64,000 nucleotides of DNA from Nitrospiraceae bacterium. GTDB lineage: Bacteria > Nitrospirota > Nitrospiria > Nitrospirales > Nitrospiraceae. Position 1 is the stretch's first letter. The number at the start of each line of letters is the position of its first letter. Below the pieces are notes generated by a model, which had not been told where the DNA came from, searched no databases, and saw only the letters and a list, made by a program, of their open reading frames with translations. Position numbers and translations under genes: made by a program. The DNA lies in the NCBI GenBank assembly GCA_035623075.1, contig DASPUC010000030.1, positions 1-64,000 of the forward strand. Direction: 5' to 3'. This document shows positions 60,673 to 64,000 of this stretch, piece by piece.

Positions 60673-62853
60673 ATGCCCTACGAAACTGTCATGGATCTCG
60701 ACCAGCTGCTGGATCGGGTGAAAAGTTATCATGCGGAGGCCGACCTCGGTCTAGTCCGCCGAGCCTATGAATTTTCCGCCAAGGCCCACGAAGGTCAGCG
60801 CCGTCGATCCGGCGAACCCTACCTACAGCATCCCATCGCGGTAGCCGGTGTCCTCACATCGTTGAAGACCGATGTCACCGCGATCGTAGCCGGGCTTCTC
60901 CACGATACACTCGAAGATACCCTTGCGACTCCGGACGAGCTTGAGAAGGAGTTCGGCAAGGATGTGGTCCATCTTGTCGACGGGGTCACCAAGATCGGCA
61001 AGATTACCTTCCGCAATTACGAAGAGAAGCAAGCCGAAAATTTTCGCAAAATGGTCCTCTCGATGGCGGACGATATCCGAGTCGTCCTCATCAAGCTGGC
61101 AGACCGGCTGCATAACATGCGCACACTCGAGCATCTAAGCAAAGTCAAGCGACAGGAGATCGCACAGGAAACCTTGGAGATCTATGCGCCACTGGCGAAC
61201 CGGCTCGGGATTGGGTGGATTAAGAACGAGTTGGAAGATCTGTGTTTGAAGCATCTGAAACCAGACGTGTACGAAACCCTGCGCGTGCGAGTCGCCAAAC
61301 GGGATGAAGATCGGCAACAGTACATCCAAGAAGTCATCCAGCTGGTCAACAAGGCCATGCAGGAAAACGGATTACCGGGGGAAGTCTATGGCAGGCCGAA
61401 GCATCTCTATGGCATCTACCAGAAGATGAACAAGCAATCGATCACGTTCGAGGAGGTGTACGATCTGACTGCCTTGCGGATCGTGACGGACACAAAGATG
61501 AATTGCTACGCCTTGCTTGGGGTGATCCATTCCTTGTGGAGACCGGTCCCAGGACGTTTCAAAGACTATATCGCGATTCCAAAGTCAAACCTCTATCAAT
61601 CGCTCCACACGACAGTGGTAGGGCCGAAAGGCGAGCATGTCGAATTTCAAATCCGGACGGAAGACATGCATCGTGTCGCAGAGTACGGAATCGCCGCGCA
61701 TTGGAAGTATAAAGAGCAGGGACGTGTCGGGGATCGGGACAGCAAAGCCTTTGGCTGGCTCCATCAGTTCGTCGAATGGCATCAAGATTTGCCGGACAAC
61801 CGCCAGTTCATGGATTCAGTGAAACTCGATCTCTTTCACGACGTGGTGTACGTGTTTACGCCAAAAGGTATTGTCAAAGAGCTGCCAAAAGGGTCAACTC
61901 CCGTCGATTTTGCCTACGCGATCCATACTGAAGTGGGTGATCATTGCGTTGGAGCCAAGGTAAACGGGAAAATCGTCCCGCTCAAGCATCAATTGACCAG
62001 TGGCGATACGGTCGAAATCCTCACCTCCGCGACTCAAACGCCTCACAAGGATTGGCTGAAATTTGTCCGCACCTCAAGAGCCAAGACCAAAATCAAACAC
62101 TGGATCAAAATCGAAGAACAAAAGCGAAGTATCGAGATCGGTCGCCGGCTGTTGGAGTCCGAATTCCGCCGTCATGGGATGGCGCCGGCCCAAATGTTGA
62201 AGTCCGACGAATTACTCGATGCGGCTCGTGAATCCGGGTTTGAGACGATCGATGAATTGACGGCTGCAGTAGGGTTCGGTCGGGTGGCGACGGCTCAGGT
62301 TATTGAAAAACTGAAAGGACTGGAAACAGGCGAAGCGAAGACGGGGCCGGAACGGCCAGCCGTTCCCAAACGGGTTGCCGGCAAAGCCGATGAGAAAGGG
62401 GTCAAGGTCAAGGGCGCGCGGGATCTGTTGATGCAACTGTCTCGCTGCTGTAATCCGGTTCCTGGCGACCGCATCCTGGGATACATCACGCGTGGCCGCG
62501 GGCTCACCATCCATACGGTTGATTGTCCCAATCTGGAGGCGTTGGATTATGATCGTGATCGACTTGTGGAGGTTGAGTGGGATGCCTCAACGCCCAGCAC
62601 TCATGCCGTGAAAGTGTCTGTGATGGCGGTCGACAAAACGGGAGTGTTGGCTAATGTGTCGTCAGCAATTGCTGAATGCCATGCCAACATCAGCCGGGCT
62701 GAAATTACCACGCGAGAGGATCGCAAAGCGGTCTTGGATTTTATCGTGGAAGTGTCCGATACCCACCATCTCGAGCAGGTGTTGAAGGCCGTGGAGCGTG
62801 TCGACGGTGTCATTACGGCGCGACGAATTCGAGCCTGGCAAGAGCGACCGTAG
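60673..62853 (+). CDS. Bifunctional (p)ppGpp synthetase/hydrolase RelA/SpoT
   Basis: 726 residues. The HD hydrolase has HDTLEDTLATPDELE and the histidine-containing RRSGEPYLQHPIAVAG; the synthetase has YGRPKHLYGIYQKM and HTTVVGPKGEHVEFQIRT; TGS (VYVFTPKGIVKELPKGSTPV), a zinc-finger-type region with LMQLSRCCNPVPGD, and a C-terminal ACT domain follow. All HD residues expected for hydrolysis appear present, so it is likely a Rel-type enzyme with both activities. It controls the stringent response. It starts 3 bp after recJ. Confidence 0.95.
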   Translation: MPYETVMDLDQLLDRVKSYHAEADLGLVRRAYEFSAKAHEGQRRRSGEPYLQHPIAVAGVLTSLKTDVTAIVAGLLHDTLEDTLATPDELEKEFGKDVVHLVDGVTKIGKITFRNYEEKQAENFRKMVLSMADDIRVVLIKLADRLHNMRTLEHLSKVKRQEIAQETLEIYAPLANRLGIGWIKNELEDLCLKHLKPDVYETLRVRVAKRDEDRQQYIQEVIQLVNKAMQENGLPGEVYGRPKHLYGIYQKMNKQSITFEEVYDLTALRIVTDTKMNCYALLGVIHSLWRPVPGRFKDYIAIPKSNLYQSLHTTVVGPKGEHVEFQIRTEDMHRVAEYGIAAHWKYKEQGRVGDRDSKAFGWLHQFVEWHQDLPDNRQFMDSVKLDLFHDVVYVFTPKGIVKELPKGSTPVDFAYAIHTEVGDHCVGAKVNGKIVPLKHQLTSGDTVEILTSATQTPHKDWLKFVRTSRAKTKIKHWIKIEEQKRSIEIGRRLLESEFRRHGMAPAQMLKSDELLDAARESGFETIDELTAAVGFGRVATAQVIEKLKGLETGEAKTGPERPAVPKRVAGKADEKGVKVKGARDLLMQLSRCCNPVPGDRILGYITRGRGLTIHTVDCPNLEALDYDRDRLVEVEWDASTPSTHAVKVSVMAVDKTGVLANVSSAIAECHANISRAEITTREDRKAVLDFIVEVSDTHHLEQVLKAVERVDGVITARRIRAWQERP

Positions 62854-62863
62854 TGAGACGTGG

Positions 62864-63331
62864 CTAGGGCACGCGAAATCTGAGCGTGGCACCCTTCTGA
62901 AGCTTGAAGTGTTCTGCCATCCCTCCACCGAGTTCCAAAACATATAAGGCCGGTTCGTTGGGTTGATACTGGCGGCACCCGTCATCGCTTCGCGTACAAA
63001 TCGGGACGTTCGCCTCAATATGGACGATTTGCTTTTTTTCATTCATCCAAATGATGTCGAGAGGGATTTTCGTATTCTTCATCCAAAAGGTCCAGGGTTG
63101 GGCCTGGTCAAACGTAAACAGCATGCCTCGATTCTTGTCGAGGTGGTCGCGGTACATTAATCCTTCCGCACGTTTCCGCGCAGTATCAGCAATTTCAGCG
63201 TGAATCAGACCGCCTCCGGGGAGCGTAATAGGAATCAAGCCCTTCGTAGATGAATCAGTGCCGGCTTGTGTGCCTAAAGGGTCGAACAAGGCGAGGACGA
63301 GGAGAAAGACGCTCAATCGTCGTGGCTGCAC
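62864..63331 (-). CDS. Exported DUF192-family protein
   Basis: 155 residues from a GTG at 63331 on the - strand. A signal peptide (LSVFLLVLALFDPLGTQAG) precedes the DUF192 signature: RKRAEGLMYRDHLDKNRGML, then WTFWMKNTKIPLDIIW and a final YVLELGGGMAEHF. The fold is a small beta barrel of unknown role. It is convergent with the RelA/SpoT gene, 10 bp apart. Confidence 0.85.
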   Translation of the reverse strand: MQPRRLSVFLLVLALFDPLGTQAGTDSSTKGLIPITLPGGGLIHAEIADTARKRAEGLMYRDHLDKNRGMLFTFDQAQPWTFWMKNTKIPLDIIWMNEKKQIVHIEANVPICTRSDDGCRQYQPNEPALYVLELGGGMAEHFKLQKGATLRFRVP

Positions 63332-63446
63332 GGCGAAATCCTATCGGTCGTTGAACAGAGAGTCAAGATCTGCTTCCAGGCGGACGCGGCTTGCAATCGC
63401 AGCGGGCCCTGTGCCATTCTCGGCCTGATTTTTAGGGAGGTTCTCC

Positions 63447-63632
63447 ATGCAAGAGAAACGTCGGGTGCTGTACAAAAAGGGAGTCTTCGTCTGCCCCAAG
63501 TGCCGTCAATCGTATGTCCAAGAAAAGTGGATTGAGGAATGGCGCATTCGTTGTCACCTGTGCGACTATCGCGGAACCCTAACGGAAGTATCGGTCGAAG
63601 AACACATGGAGGAAGAAACGATTCGGCGATAG
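63447..63632 (+). CDS. Small zinc-ribbon protein
   Basis: 61 residues with GGGAGG at 63435. Two Cys pairs, CPKC near 16-19 and CHLC near 36-39, fit a four-Cys zinc ribbon. The C-terminal half is acidic (EEHMEEET). No membrane segment. Function unknown; possibly nucleic-acid or protein binding. Confidence 0.65.
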   Translation: MQEKRRVLYKKGVFVCPKCRQSYVQEKWIEEWRIRCHLCDYRGTLTEVSVEEHMEEETIRR

Positions 63633-63711
63633 ATTGTTTCAGTGTTTCAAGAGTTTCCTCCTGTCAATTCCAATCCAGAGCCGCGCTGGGTATTTCGCCA
63701 TCTAGGTACAT

Positions 63712-64000
63712 ATGAATCGCAAAAACATCAGGAGCGGTCGATGCGCGATTGTGCTGCTGCTGGTGATGGGGGTTATCTATGTCTGGCCCGCATGGGCTGA
63801 TGAGGGTCAGCCGGCGATTAAGGTTCTCGTCGTATACCATTCTTTAACAGGAAATACGGAACGGATGGCCGAAGCTGTGGTGGAAGGGGCCAAGAGTGTG
63901 GTCGGGACTGACGTCGTGCTGAATCGAGTCGGACTGATCACGGCAGATGAGCTTTTTTCCGCCGACGCCATCATCGTGGGGTCACCGGTCTATTGGTCGA
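63712..64000 (+). CDS. Exported flavodoxin-fold protein, N-terminal part (cut by window edge)
   Basis: The ATG at 63712 opens 96 codons to the window end. A signal peptide (IVLLLVMGVIYVWPAWAD) is followed by a flavodoxin core: VLVVYHSLTGNTERMAEAVV with the FMN phosphate loop SLTGNT, and a later ADAIIVGSPVYWS. Flavodoxin/WrbA-type domains are normally cytoplasmic, so the export signal is unusual. The rest of the protein is outside the window. Confidence 0.8.
   Translation, partial: MNRKNIRSGRCAIVLLLVMGVIYVWPAWADEGQPAIKVLVVYHSLTGNTERMAEAVVEGAKSVVGTDVVLNRVGLITADELFSADAIIVGSPVYWS

Noticed and set aside
1-64000. tRNA, rRNA, CRISPR array, transposase or phage genes
   Set aside because: I looked for tRNA T-loop words, rRNA conserved words, regularly spaced repeats and DDE-type or integrase proteins and found none I could support.

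Overview
The window looks like a chromosome segment of a Nitrospira-type bacterium (phylum Nitrospirota). I infer this from gene content: two large cytochrome bd-like oxidase subunits packed with c-type cytochromes, two proteins resembling the haem-b gamma subunit of nitrite oxidoreductase (NxrC), a TorD-like chaperone, a Pup protein outside the Actinobacteria, and a tgt-yajC-secD-secF operon. No rRNA, tRNA, CRISPR array, insertion sequence or phage gene was recognised. Nearly all genes are on the + strand.

Layout. (1) 1-765: start of an APC-family permease on the - strand, cut by the window edge. (2) 1119-11064: a copper-protein block, with a 1623-residue multicopper oxidase behind a good sigma70-type promoter, three related cupredoxin/carboxypeptidase-regulatory proteins, a LolA-like exported protein and a HEAT-repeat protein. 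(3) 11194-26336: a respiratory block, with a methyltransferase, a DUF420/CtaM-like membrane protein, a PCP_red-domain protein, bd-like oxidase paralogue 1, DUF3047, two sulfatase-modifying-factor-like proteins, then a consensus promoter (TTGACA-N17-TATAAT) leading into two unlisted 40-residue single-TM proteins, bd-like oxidase paralogue 2 and three cytochromes c. (4) 26454-37896: housekeeping (mobA, argS, tgt, yajC, secD, secF) and a sensor kinase/NtrC-type regulator pair. (5) 37897-38568: a non-coding, structured stretch that may hold an RNA element. (6) 38569-53567: WD40 protein, an unknown HExxH protein, ferredoxin, TorD-like chaperone, NxrC-like protein, radical SAM enzyme, membrane protein, TPR, TatA, NHL propeller, a second NxrC-like protein, PDZ protein and two pentahaem cytochromes. 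This is an NXR-type accessory module without nxrA or nxrB in the window. (7) 53568-55401: AT-richer orphan genes. (8) 55402-64000: type IV pilin, H+-pyrophosphatase, Pup, RecJ, RelA/SpoT, DUF192, a zinc-ribbon protein and the start of an exported flavodoxin.

How the parts may work together (inference): electrons from nitrite oxidation would pass through periplasmic cytochromes c and NxrC-like haem-b proteins to the bd-like oxidases. The copper proteins in region 2 could feed or protect that chain, or oxidise a different substrate. MobA (molybdenum cofactor), the TorD-like chaperone, TatA and the ferredoxin fit maturation and export of a molybdoenzyme such as NXR. The strongest candidates for new biology are the bd-like oxidase locus with its tiny membrane proteins and copper-protein neighbours, and the NXR-associated set of unknown proteins.
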